Of a stretch of DNA of 25,121 nucleotides, positions 8,057 through 14,917 are shown piece by piece. A program made the position numbers and the translations under genes. The notes beneath the pieces were generated by a model, which saw nothing but the letters and a program-made list of their open reading frames with translations, was not told the origin of the DNA and ran no database searches. How positions within the stretch are numbered: position 1 is the first letter of the stretch; each line of letters opens with the position of its first letter. Source of the DNA: a virus; the IMG/VR virus record IMGVR_UViG_3300024518_003885, positions 1 to 25,121 of that record. One strand, written 5' to 3'.

Positions 8057-8616
8057 CCGGCCGCGCCGGCCGCTACACCCTGCCGCCGGGCTATCCGCAC
8101 GTCCTGATCAGCCTCGATCCCGGCGGCAAGCGCCGCGACGGATCGTCCTGCGGCGTGGCGGTGTGGCTGGCCATCGCCGCCGGGCGATCCGATCTGCTCG
8201 CCGCCGGGCACGTGCCCGCCGCTGAGGTCGGCGCCTTCATTGAATCAGCCGTGGGCGTGCGCCTCGATGGCCTGCCGCGGGCGTGGATTGTCGAGGCCCC
8301 GCATATCCGCGGTGACAGGCACGCCGCTCGCCGGGGCGTGGCCGCCTTGAAGAAGACGATCGCGCGCCTGCGCCGCGGTCGAACGGGCGGCTCGACGTGG
8401 CGCACCGTGCGGCCGTCGGGGTGGAAAGGCAACGTCCCAAAAGAGATCCACCACCGGCGCGTCCTGCGCGTGCTCGCGCCGGCCGAGGTCGCCCGGGCGA
8501 ACCTTGGCGCCCTCGACCCCGACGCCCCTGGATACCAGCACGACACCGCCGACGCCGTCGCCCTCGGCGCGTGGGCGCTCGGCCGCACCGGCCGCGGCGG
8601 TGTAGCGGGCCGCTGA
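8053..8616 (+). CDS. RuvC-like Holliday junction resolvase/nuclease
   Basis: A 187-residue protein with a TTG start overlapping the preceding TGA (TTGA). It has the RNase H-fold layout of RuvC-type enzymes: first strand with catalytic Asp (LISLDPGG, D22), second acidic residue in WIVEAPH (E81), a basic helix (ALKKTIARLRRG), the P-S-G-W-K-G segment (compare 'P..WKG..pK' in phage RuvC-like proteins), and a C-terminal HDTADAVALGAWALG helix that supplies D164 and D167. It would cut branched DNA made during replication or recombination, before packaging. It ends the + strand operon. The fold assignment is fairly firm; specificity for four-way junctions is inferred. Confidence 0.8.
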   Translation: MTGRAGRYTLPPGYPHVLISLDPGGKRRDGSSCGVAVWLAIAAGRSDLLAAGHVPAAEVGAFIESAVGVRLDGLPRAWIVEAPHIRGDRHAARRGVAALKKTIARLRRGRTGGSTWRTVRPSGWKGNVPKEIHHRRVLRVLAPAEVARANLGALDPDAPGYQHDTADAVALGAWALGRTGRGGVAGR

Positions 8617-8839
8617 CGGCCTCGGTCGGCGAAGTCCGCGCGCTGACACCTCGGCGGCCCTGACGGCCGCCCTGCGGCGCGCAGCGCGCCGGAATCGCCA
8701 TTCCTGACGCACCGCCGGGGGGGTGCGGGGCGGCCCTCGGCCGCACTCGGCCGCCCCGAGGAGTGGCGGGCGCTACACCGGCCACCGGGGGAGGGGGCCA
8801 CCGGCAGCGCCCGTCACCCCACGGGGCGGCCGAGGGCGC
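8617..8839. terminator. Convergent-operon spacer with several strong hairpins
   Basis: No gene is seen. The two operons end here head-on. The strongest hairpin is CGGGGCGGCC (8726-8735) with GGCCGCCCCG (8749-8758), a perfect 10-bp stem. GCGGGCGCT (8766-8774) pairs with AGCGCCCGT (8806-8814) with one G-U pair, enclosing two direct copies of GGCCACCGG. A GGCGGCC/GGCCGCC hairpin lies near 8653-8671. None has a T tract, so a bidirectional transcription barrier is plausible but not classic. Confidence 0.45.
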
Positions 8840-9235
8840 TTAGTCCAGACAAGAGACATCCTGCGCCTGGAAACGCACGATCAAATAGTCCTGCAGCTTG
8901 CCGACTTCGCACCGCTGCGCCTTGGTTTCGCCTGTCCGGACGCACCAGGCCCACGCGCATTCCGGCGACATCGGATCGCCGCCGAGTTCGCGCATGCACT
9001 GCGGCGGTATGTCGGTGAGTTTGTCGGCGATGGCCGCCTCAGACTCTGCGTCACTCAACGCAACAGCATTGACCTCGGCGACGAGGGCCTGGTTGCCCTC
9101 GTTGAGGGTGGCGATCGCGGCGGTCTGCGCTTCGAGCGCCTTGACTGAGCTGTCAGGTTTGAGCGAGTAGCCGGCGATCCCGCCGGTGACGAGTGACGCG
9201 ACGACGGCGATCGCCGTCCAGCCAGTAGGATCCAT
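8840..9235 (-). CDS. Rz-like inner-membrane spanin candidate
   Basis: A 131-residue protein. The start is placed at the ATG at 9235 because GAGGAG (9246-9241) lies five bases before it; a GTG at 9241 sits on the ribosome site itself. An N-terminal membrane segment (about 6-24, AIAVVASLVTGGIAGYSL) is followed by a helical, coiled-coil-like region rich in Ala/Glu (33-70). The C-terminal domain has five cysteines, including a PECAWAWCVRTGE pattern. This topology (N-terminal anchor, periplasmic helix) fits an Rz-type inner spanin that helps disrupt the outer membrane at lysis, and it is the last gene of the late operon. No overlapping Rz1 lipoprotein gene was found. Alternative: another periplasmic accessory protein. 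Confidence 0.45.
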   Translation of the reverse strand: MDPTGWTAIAVVASLVTGGIAGYSLKPDSSVKALEAQTAAIATLNEGNQALVAEVNAVALSDAESEAAIADKLTDIPPQCMRELGGDPMSPECAWAWCVRTGETKAQRCEVGKLQDYLIVRFQAQDVSCLD

Positions 9236-9237
9236 CT

Positions 9238-9876
9238 TCACTCCTCGCCCGGCGTCGGTGCGGGGGTCGGCGCGGGGGTCGGCGCGACCGTGGCCGCCGG
9301 TGCGGCCTCAGCGACGACAACCTGCGGCGGCGGCATGTATCCGAGCGCCTGTAGGAGTGGTTGGATGTTGATCCCAGCGAGCAGGGCCGCCGCCATGGCG
9401 ATCAGCTTCCAATTCGCCGTCCACCAGTCGACGAGTTTGTCGAGGGTGCGGCCGCGGCGCTCGGCCTCGGCGGCCTCGGCGGCGACGAGCGCGGCCTCAG
9501 CTTCGCCGTCGGCCTTGACCTTCGCGGCGACCTTGGCCGCCTCGACCTCGGCGGCCGCGATCTCGCGAGTCTCGCGCCTGTTCTCGCGCTCGTTGGCGGC
9601 GCCGGCAAACTCGACGAGCTGCGCGGTAAGATCGGCCTGTTTTGCGGTGGTCACTTTCACGTCAGCCACGTCGCGCTCCACGCCGATCAGGCGGTTGTGT
9701 GTTTCGCCGGTGAGCGTGGCTGTGGTGTCAATCTTCCCTGATTGCTTCGCCAGCTCGCGCCAGATCTCGCGCTCGACGGCCGCGCCAACTGGCGTCGGCC
9801 GGTCGGCCTCCTCGCTGGTTTCGAACTCGACGGGCGGGCCGTCAGTGGGATCGGTCGGTTCGGTCGGCTCGATCAC
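9238..9876 (-). CDS. Coiled-coil protein with C-terminal membrane segment
   Basis: A 212-residue protein starting at GTG, with GAGGAG seven bases upstream. An acidic Pro/Thr-rich N-terminus is followed by a long helical region rich in Ala/Glu/Arg/Lys (about 30-145), a WW-containing amphipathic segment and one membrane segment (about 156-172, LIAMAAALLAGINIQPLL). The tail carries APTP repeats (about 198-209). It could be a holin or antiholin-like lysis factor, since coiled coil plus C-terminal anchor is the layout of XhlA-like proteins, though it is much longer than those. Adjacency to the Rz-like gene (overlap GTGA) favours a lysis or membrane role. No catalytic motif is seen. Confidence 0.5.
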   Translation of the reverse strand: MIEPTEPTDPTDGPPVEFETSEEADRPTPVGAAVEREIWRELAKQSGKIDTTATLTGETHNRLIGVERDVADVKVTTAKQADLTAQLVEFAGAANERENRRETREIAAAEVEAAKVAAKVKADGEAEAALVAAEAAEAERRGRTLDKLVDWWTANWKLIAMAAALLAGINIQPLLQALGYMPPPQVVVAEAAPAATVAPTPAPTPAPTPGEE

Positions 9877-9880
9877 GGGG

Positions 9881-10246
9881 CTACTCCTCAGCGGCGGCCT
9901 CAGCAGCCTGTTGACGCGGGCGAAGAAAACGGATCACGGCATCGAGTTCGCCGAGGCGAGCGGTGATCGCTTGGCGCCGGGCCTCGATGGCCTGGCGCTC
10001 GGCCTCGGTTTGCCGGTTGAGTTTGTCGACGCGATCCCACACGCCGGCCGCCTGGAGGATCTGCCGTACCTGCGCCTGGCGCTGGTTCACCAGTGCGTTG
10101 AAGTGCGCCTGACCGTTGTCTCGCTCGACGGCGAGATCGCGCGCCTCGGCGACGGCCTCGGCGAGGGGCGACACCGGCGGCAGCACGCCAGGCACGTTGC
10201 CGTTCGGTTGCGCCTCGGCGGCGCGCCCGGCCTCCTCTCCTCCCAT
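9881..10246 (-). CDS. Soluble coiled-coil protein, unknown function
   Basis: A 121-residue protein. The ATG at 10246 is chosen because a G7 tract lies five bases upstream; the GTG at 10249 would leave only two bases. The N-terminus is Gly/Pro-rich; residues about 28-121 are almost entirely helical by composition (many A, E, R, Q), including a heptad-like stretch RQTEAERQAIEARRQAITAR. No membrane segment or family is recognised. It lies between two membrane protein genes, so a partner or chaperone of those is possible. Confidence 0.5.
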   Translation of the reverse strand: MGGEEAGRAAEAQPNGNVPGVLPPVSPLAEAVAEARDLAVERDNGQAHFNALVNQRQAQVRQILQAAGVWDRVDKLNRQTEAERQAIEARRQAITARLGELDAVIRFLRPRQQAAEAAAEE

Positions 10247-10264
10247 CACTTCCCCCCCGAGATA

Positions 10265-10675
10265 TCAGACCGCCGGCCCCGAGCGTTCGAGGGCGGCGAT
10301 CAGTTCGTCGGCAGCATAACCCGCGCTGGCGGCCGCCAGGGCGAACACAGCCAGGGCGACCCCCTCGGCCGGCAGCTCGCCGGGGCACGGCCACGCCGCG
10401 CCGTCAAGCAACGCCGCGCCGCGGGCGGCGAGCCACACCGACCAGCCGGCGTGGAACCCGACGCACCACGTGCAGCGCAGGCCCTCGCAAACAAGCACGG
10501 CCCACCCCGGCGAGCCGGGGGCGTGAATAGGGGCGCCAGTGGCCTCGTCCAGCTCAACCACCGGCGCCGCGGCGCGTGCCGCCCTGGCGAGGATCCGGAC
10601 GATCGGCAGCTTGTCATTCTGCAGGGCGAAGGCGAGGCCATAGGCCGCGACGAGTAGCAATAGGGTCGAGGGCAA
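10265..10675 (-). CDS. DUF1360-like membrane protein
   Basis: A 136-residue protein with a TTG start; AGGAGG (10687-10682) lies six bases upstream and overlaps the preceding TAG, which decides the start. Residues 1-15 are hydrophobic (LPSTLLLLVAAYGLAFAL), then NDKLPIVRILARA, resembling the 'D.I..P.R' segment of DUF1360 phage proteins. The hallmark is CEGLRCTWCVGFHAGWSVWLA (about 72-92), comparable with the DUF1360 'C.wClgfW' turn. A third hydrophobic stretch follows near the C-terminus (VALAVFALAAASAGYA). The family's role is unknown; it is common among phage structural and lysis genes. Confidence 0.6.
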   Translation of the reverse strand: MPSTLLLLVAAYGLAFALQNDKLPIVRILARAARAAAPVVELDEATGAPIHAPGSPGWAVLVCEGLRCTWCVGFHAGWSVWLAARGAALLDGAAWPCPGELPAEGVALAVFALAAASAGYAADELIAALERSGPAV

Positions 10676-10685
10676 AGGAGGCCTC

Positions 10686-11087
10686 CTACTTCTGACGGCG
10701 TGAAGATGACCGCCGCCGAGGTGTGGCCGCAGGCGCGGCCTCGCGGGGATCCTCGGCGGCGGGTTGTTGAGGCACGATCCGACAGCACGACGTCGCCGCC
10801 GAGTGTTGGAAGATCGACACGTCGGCGCGGCCGTCGCCATCGACATCGGCGATCGCGGTATCGGCGAGGCCATCGCCATCGCAGTCGAACCCGAGATCGA
10901 TCACGGTGCGGTTGAGTGCATCGAGCAGGAGGGCGCGCTCGGCGAGCACGGCGGCCCGGTTCGGGTGCGCCCGCCCGCGGGCCTCGTCCTCGACGTGTAT
11001 CAGCCGCAGGACGGCGTCACCGAGGCCGAGGCTCATACCGACGCGCACGCGCCCGTCGTCGCTGGCGGCCTTGGAGTCGGCGCTCAC
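10686..11087 (-). CDS. Small protein with two calcium-loop (DxDxDG) motifs
   Basis: A 133-residue protein starting at GTG in a TAGTG overlap with the glycine-rich fibre gene. Two adjacent acidic loops are visible: D68-C-D70-G-D72-G...D76 and D81-V-D83-G-D85-G...D89, spaced 13 residues, the spacing seen in dockerin/thrombospondin type 3 and VCBS/FG-GAP-like calcium loops. The N-terminal half is predicted helical (AERALLLDALNRTVIDLG). The tail is low-complexity, ending SSSRRQK. Coupled translation with the fibre gene suggests a fibre-associated cap or chaperone. That role is inference; calcium binding is a reasonable prediction. Confidence 0.6.
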   Translation of the reverse strand: MSADSKAASDDGRVRVGMSLGLGDAVLRLIHVEDEARGRAHPNRAAVLAERALLLDALNRTVIDLGFDCDGDGLADTAIADVDGDGRADVSIFQHSAATSCCRIVPQQPAAEDPREAAPAATPRRRSSSRRQK

Positions 11088-13756
11088 TACGGGTTGACCC
11101 TGACGAAGCGCGGCTGGTAGATGATCCGGCCGGTGCCAGCGCCGCCGACGGTGTGCACGCGGCCGATCTCGAACTGCACGGCGCCCGAGGTCGTCGGGGC
11201 GGTCGTGGTCACGAGCCCTGAGTTGTCCGTCTCCGACAGGTAGACGAGATCGCCAACGCTCGCGCCGCTGAGGTCGCTGTTCGTCGTCATGACCGTCCCC
11301 GGGATCGCCGCGATCTCGACGGGGTTGCCCACCGTCGCGGTATTCATTGCGATACCCCACACCGCCGCGGCAGCCTCGGTCGAGGCGTCGGCCTGATTGA
11401 CGGTGTTTGCCGCGCTGAGGTAGACGACCTCGCCGGCAGTGATCCCGCCGGTCGCGGCGTTTGGGGTGTCGTTGATGCCGACTTCGCCGGCCGCGGCGAG
11501 GTGGATGTCGAGCCCGGTGATCGTGAGATCGGCCGCTGTGTTGCCGAGGTTAACGGCCGATGTCGTCGCCGTGCCGACGTTGACGACGCCATCGGTCGCG
11601 CCGGCGCCGCCCTTGATATCGACGTCGCCGCCATCGCCCGTGGTGTCGTTGCCGACGCCGCCGGCGCCGCCGCAAAGCAAGGCATCGCCGCCGGCGCCGC
11701 CGTTCTCAGTGCCGCCGCCCACTGCGGGCACGCCGCCCGCGCCGCCAGCAAACGACAGCGCGCCACCGGCGCCGCCTGTTGAGCTGGGAGTCGCGCCGGC
11801 CGCGTTGGAGCCACCGACGCCGCCGGTCAGCGCGATAGCACCGCCGGGGCCGGCGGTCGTTGCGTTGGAGCCCGCGCTCGTTGCATCGCCGCCGACGCCG
11901 CCAGTTAGCGAGACGCCGCCGCCCGCGCCGGTGGTATTGCCCGACACGTTGTTACCCTTTGCCGTGCCGCCAACGCCGCCAACGAGATCGACCGAGCCGC
12001 CCGCGCCAGCAAACGACGTAAAGCCCAGGTTGCCGGCCTCGGTGTTCGCGCCGCCAGCGCCGCCGGTGAATGTGAGCGTGCCGCCAGCGCCGCCGGTGTC
12101 AGTGAAGTCGGCCGTGCCGCCAGCGCCGCCGGTGACGCTATACGCGCCGCCGGCGCCGCCATCAGCCGTGCTCTCGCTGACTGTGTTGGCGCCCGCACCG
12201 GTCGTCCAGCTGTAGGAATTACCGGCCGTGCTGCTGTTGTTGGTTTGCGCCTCGTCCTGAGTGACGGTGAGGTCGTAGAGGGTCCACGTCGAGTTGCCGT
12301 CGATGTCGAGGCTGAGGCCGCCCGCGCCGGTTTCGAGGGCGATGCCAGCGGCGCCGACGTTGTTGCCGATCGTCGTGATGCGCTCGCCTGCCGTGCCGAT
12401 GTTGATCGCCTGATCGATGTCGTCGACGCCGATCCCGATTGTGCCGCCCGAACTGTCGATCGTCACCGCGCCCGTCGCACTCACATCGAACGTCGATCCG
12501 GTGTGGGCGAACGTCGAGCTGAATGACGCCGCGCCGGTCTGCACGAGCGATGCGGCGTTCTCGATACCCTGATCGAACCCGCCGCTGACCTTGATCCCGA
12601 TCAAGTCGCCGGCGCCAGCGTTTGTCGTGCCGTCGAGAAAGATCGCGTATATGTCGGCGGCGTTGGTGTACGAACCCGCCTGGGTGTAGTCGATCAGGAT
12701 CCCGTGCGGTCGGCCGGTGTAGTCGGTGCCGTCGAAATTGAAGTCGAGCACCGGGGCTGTCGTCGTGAGGCTGTTCTGATCGAGCGTCATGATCGCCGAC
12801 GTGATCGTGCCCGTCCACGCGACCGAGCCCGTATCGACGGCGACGGCGCTGCCGCCGTTGTAGGCGGCGTCCATTGTGATCGTGCCGCCGCCGGCGAGAT
12901 CGACAAAGCTGATCCCCGTGGTGCTACCGCTGCCGGTTTCCCAGATCCCGTCCGTGCCGGCGCGCATGACGCTTACCGTGACCTTGGCGATCGTGGCGCC
13001 GGTGTCGCCGACGTTGGCGACAAACTGCCCGTCCGTGAAGTCCTCGACTTGATCGGTGACGCCGTCGGCCGTGCTGCGGATCGTGAGCAGGTTGGCCGCG
13101 TGGCTGACGACCTCGTAGAGGCCGTCATTCTCGCCGCTGTTCGCGGTGCCGCTGATCTGGATCAAGTCACTCGCGGCGAAGGTCGCCGCACCGGCCGTGG
13201 TGACGGTCGGATCACTCGACGCGTCGACACCGGCAGCGAACACGCCTGAGCCCGCCGTGGTCGTGGCCGTCGCGGTCGGCAAGTAGTTCGCGACGAGGCC
13301 GGCAGTCTGCGCGATAGTGGTGGTGTATCCGCCGTTCATGTATAGGTGATTGTCGGCAACAATCACGGTCTCGGTGCTGTTGATCGTCTTTGTACCGGTG
13401 ACGGTGAGATCGATCACTGTAAGCTTGCCGTCACTGTTGAGGCTGGCCACCTCGGCGTCACCGCTGTCGGTGAAGCCGATCTTGTTTGCGCCGGCCGCGT
13501 CACCTATTCGGATCGTAAGATCGCCCCCCGATCCGGCGCGGATGAACAGGTTGTCGTCGCCCTCGATGCCGTGCGCGTCGGCGATCGTTAGTCCCTGGTT
13601 GAAGTCGACCGGGGTGCCGTCAGTGGTGTCGTCGAATGTGAACGCGTCGACATCCATGACGACGGAGTCGGCCGAGTTGAGCGAGCTTTCGCGGTTGTCG
13701 CTCCTGATTGTCAGGAGCGAGACCGCCGTCGCGGTACTGTAGATCGTCGCGGGCAT
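11087..13756 (-). CDS. Glycine-rich tail fibre / receptor-binding protein
   Basis: An 889-residue protein with GGAG five bases before its ATG. The N-terminal half is built of short beta-rich, Thr/Ser/Gly/Asp-rich segments common in long phage fibres (for example NSTETVIVADNHLYMNGG near 130-147 and ISGTANSGENDGLYEV near 200). Residues about 530-720 are dominated by GGAGG and GGVGG units roughly every 10-20 residues, resembling the polyglycine-II sandwich of S16-type adhesins. The final ~110 residues repeat an 'L-S...G..VYLS' beta module and end in QPRFVRVNP, similar to the end of the collagen-like protein (14524-13895). It would be a host-recognition fibre. Family-level assignment as fibre is confident; the fold of the Gly region is inference. 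Confidence 0.75.
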   Translation of the reverse strand: MPATIYSTATAVSLLTIRSDNRESSLNSADSVVMDVDAFTFDDTTDGTPVDFNQGLTIADAHGIEGDDNLFIRAGSGGDLTIRIGDAAGANKIGFTDSGDAEVASLNSDGKLTVIDLTVTGTKTINSTETVIVADNHLYMNGGYTTTIAQTAGLVANYLPTATATTTAGSGVFAAGVDASSDPTVTTAGAATFAASDLIQISGTANSGENDGLYEVVSHAANLLTIRSTADGVTDQVEDFTDGQFVANVGDTGATIAKVTVSVMRAGTDGIWETGSGSTTGISFVDLAGGGTITMDAAYNGGSAVAVDTGSVAWTGTITSAIMTLDQNSLTTTAPVLDFNFDGTDYTGRPHGILIDYTQAGSYTNAADIYAIFLDGTTNAGAGDLIGIKVSGGFDQGIENAASLVQTGAASFSSTFAHTGSTFDVSATGAVTIDSSGGTIGIGVDDIDQAINIGTAGERITTIGNNVGAAGIALETGAGGLSLDIDGNSTWTLYDLTVTQDEAQTNNSSTAGNSYSWTTGAGANTVSESTADGGAGGAYSVTGGAGGTADFTDTGGAGGTLTFTGGAGGANTEAGNLGFTSFAGAGGSVDLVGGVGGTAKGNNVSGNTTGAGGGVSLTGGVGGDATSAGSNATTAGPGGAIALTGGVGGSNAAGATPSSTGGAGGALSFAGGAGGVPAVGGGTENGGAGGDALLCGGAGGVGNDTTGDGGDVDIKGGAGATDGVVNVGTATTSAVNLGNTAADLTITGLDIHLAAAGEVGINDTPNAATGGITAGEVVYLSAANTVNQADASTEAAAAVWGIAMNTATVGNPVEIAAIPGTVMTTNSDLSGASVGDLVYLSETDNSGLVTTTAPTTSGAVQFEIGRVHTVGGAGTGRIIYQPRFVRVNP

Positions 13757-13786
13757 TCAGACTCCGGGGGGAGGGTCGGCGGGGTC

Positions 13787-13792
13787 ATTATA
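13787..13792 (-). promoter_or_regulatory. TATAAT hexamer in the fibre-gene leader
   Basis: A perfect TATAAT on the - strand lies 31 bases before the 889-residue fibre gene, in the only AT-rich patch of a 138-base spacer (13757-13894). No TTGACA-like -35 lies 16-18 bases upstream; instead the GCGGTGGGGGTAACAAA repeat occupies that place. It could be a weak or activator-dependent promoter for the fibre gene. The spacer also holds a 7-bp inverted repeat (13859-13865 with 13884-13890). Confidence 0.3.
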
Positions 13793-13797
13793 TCGTG

Positions 13798-13814
13798 TTT
13801 GTTACCCCCACCGC
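13798..13814 (-). repeat. GCGGTGGGGGTAACAAA element, copy 2
   Basis: This 17-mer is identical on the - strand to the sequence at 22797-22813. Here it is too far from the downstream start to act as a ribosome site, unlike the other two copies of its 13-base core. Confidence 0.55.
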
Positions 13815-13894
13815 CCGCGACGAGGCCACCGGCCGCCCGTTGGCACGTCTGAAGACGGCGCGAGCTGGACGGGGCGTTTCTGCGCTCGCGGGGC

Positions 13895-14524
13895 CTATGG
13901 CCTGAGCAGCACGAACCGGGGCCGCAGAAACACCCCCGGGGTCGAGCTGACGCCGTCGGCGCCGACGAGGTCGCCGATCTCGATGACGACCGAGCCCGGC
14001 GCGGTCGGCGCGGTCAAGGTCGCCACGCCCCCGGCGCCCACGTAGACGATCGATCCGTTGCTCGCCGGCGCCGGCGGTGCGGCGAACAACGTGGCGGCAG
14101 TCACGCCGCGGTGGGTGGCCGCGCTGATCGTCGCCGGGGCGAGGCCGGCGGCGAGGGCGATGCCGGCGAAGTCCTGCCGCGACGGCAGGCCGGCCGCGTC
14201 GTCGGCGAGCTGGCCAAGGCCGGTGGGGTCGATCGAGAGCACCGCCCCGAGGGGCACGGCCTCGGCGAGAATGATCAGCGTGGCGCCCGTGCCCGATCCT
14301 GGCGGGCCCGGCGGGCCTGGCGGCCCCGGTGCGCCCGGCGGCCCGGCCGGCCCGGCTTGCCCGGCGACGATCACGCGCGTCGTCGGCACGCGGTCGACGA
14401 CCGTGGTGCGGATCTCGCTGACGGTGACACGGTCGACGACGCCGCTGACGATCGAGGTCGTGCGCGGCTGGTTGACGATCGAGGTCGTCGGCACGCCGTT
14501 TACAATGACGGTGACGCAAGCCAC
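13895..14524 (-). CDS. Collagen-like tail fibre protein
   Basis: A 209-residue protein starting at GTG with a G5 tract five bases upstream. The N-terminal ~50 residues are short beta repeats rich in T, V and R (TTSIV, TTVVD, TTRVIV). Residues about 54-77 are an uninterrupted run of Gly-X-Y triplets, mostly G-P-P and G-P-A, expected to form a collagen-type triple helix. The C-terminal ~130 residues form a beta-rich domain ending RPRFVLLRP that resembles the end of the 889-residue fibre. It would be a trimeric fibre stalk with a distal or attachment domain. Collagen-like stretches are common in phage fibres; the exact role here is inferred from position. Confidence 0.78.
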   Translation of the reverse strand: MACVTVIVNGVPTTSIVNQPRTTSIVSGVVDRVTVSEIRTTVVDRVPTTRVIVAGQAGPAGPPGAPGPPGPPGPPGSGTGATLIILAEAVPLGAVLSIDPTGLGQLADDAAGLPSRQDFAGIALAAGLAPATISAATHRGVTAATLFAAPPAPASNGSIVYVGAGGVATLTAPTAPGSVVIEIGDLVGADGVSSTPGVFLRPRFVLLRP

Positions 14525-14533
14525 GGGCGCCCC

Positions 14534-14917
14534 CTACGGTGACGGCGAGGTGATACCCGGCACCACGTCGACGACGCCCTCGACGAGCCTGTCGGTGTCG
14601 CCGGCCGTGGTGACGAGCAGATCGTACACCCACCGCGCCGGCGCGGTGAGGGGCGGGCTACTCGTCCAGCTCTCGGTGGCCTCGACGCGGATGTCGATCT
14701 CGCCGAGGGCGCTGAGCGTCAAGCTGCCGACGGGGGTGGCGGCCTCGGTCAACTCGACGATCACCGTGCCGCCGACCTCGTCGCGCACCTGCAGTTTGGC
14801 CGTGCTCGACGAGAAGTCGATCGGATCGCCGTTCTCGTCGCTGACGATCAGGCGGTGCCGCAGGGTCGCCCCCACCTCAGCCTTCAAGTTGACGATCTTG
14901 TCAGATCCGATCGTCAT
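14534..14917 (-). CDS. BppU N-terminal-like baseplate/fibre protein
   Basis: A 127-residue protein; the ATG at 14917 overlaps the preceding TGA (ATGA). The sequence follows a widespread phage beta-sandwich pattern: G-A-T-L-R-H-R-L-I-V, then G-x-P-I-D-F-S-S-S-T-A-K-L-Q-V-R, a central LTLSALGEIDIRVEA, and W-V-Y-D-L-L-V with a final LVEGVVDVVPGI. Proteins of this kind sit beside collagen-like or fibre genes and are likened to the N-terminal domain of BppU, which joins receptor-binding proteins to the baseplate. It probably links the neighbouring fibres. The family match is by pattern only. Confidence 0.68.
   Translation of the reverse strand: MTIGSDKIVNLKAEVGATLRHRLIVSDENGDPIDFSSSTAKLQVRDEVGGTVIVELTEAATPVGSLTLSALGEIDIRVEATESWTSSPPLTAPARWVYDLLVTTAGDTDRLVEGVVDVVPGITSPSP

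Noticed and set aside
9290-10657. 455-codon + strand open frame opposite the lysis-region genes
   Set aside because: The - strand genes there have ribosome sites and coherent domains (membrane segments, DUF1360 signature); the + frame is low complexity.
11439-12215. Pro-rich + strand open frame opposite the glycine-rich fibre region
   Set aside because: It is simply the complement of GGN glycine codons read as proline-rich sequence.
13757-13789. Ten-codon leader frame ending TGA immediately before the ATG of the 889-residue fibre gene
   Set aside because: It starts within the TATAAT box and lacks a suitably spaced ribosome site; probably chance.
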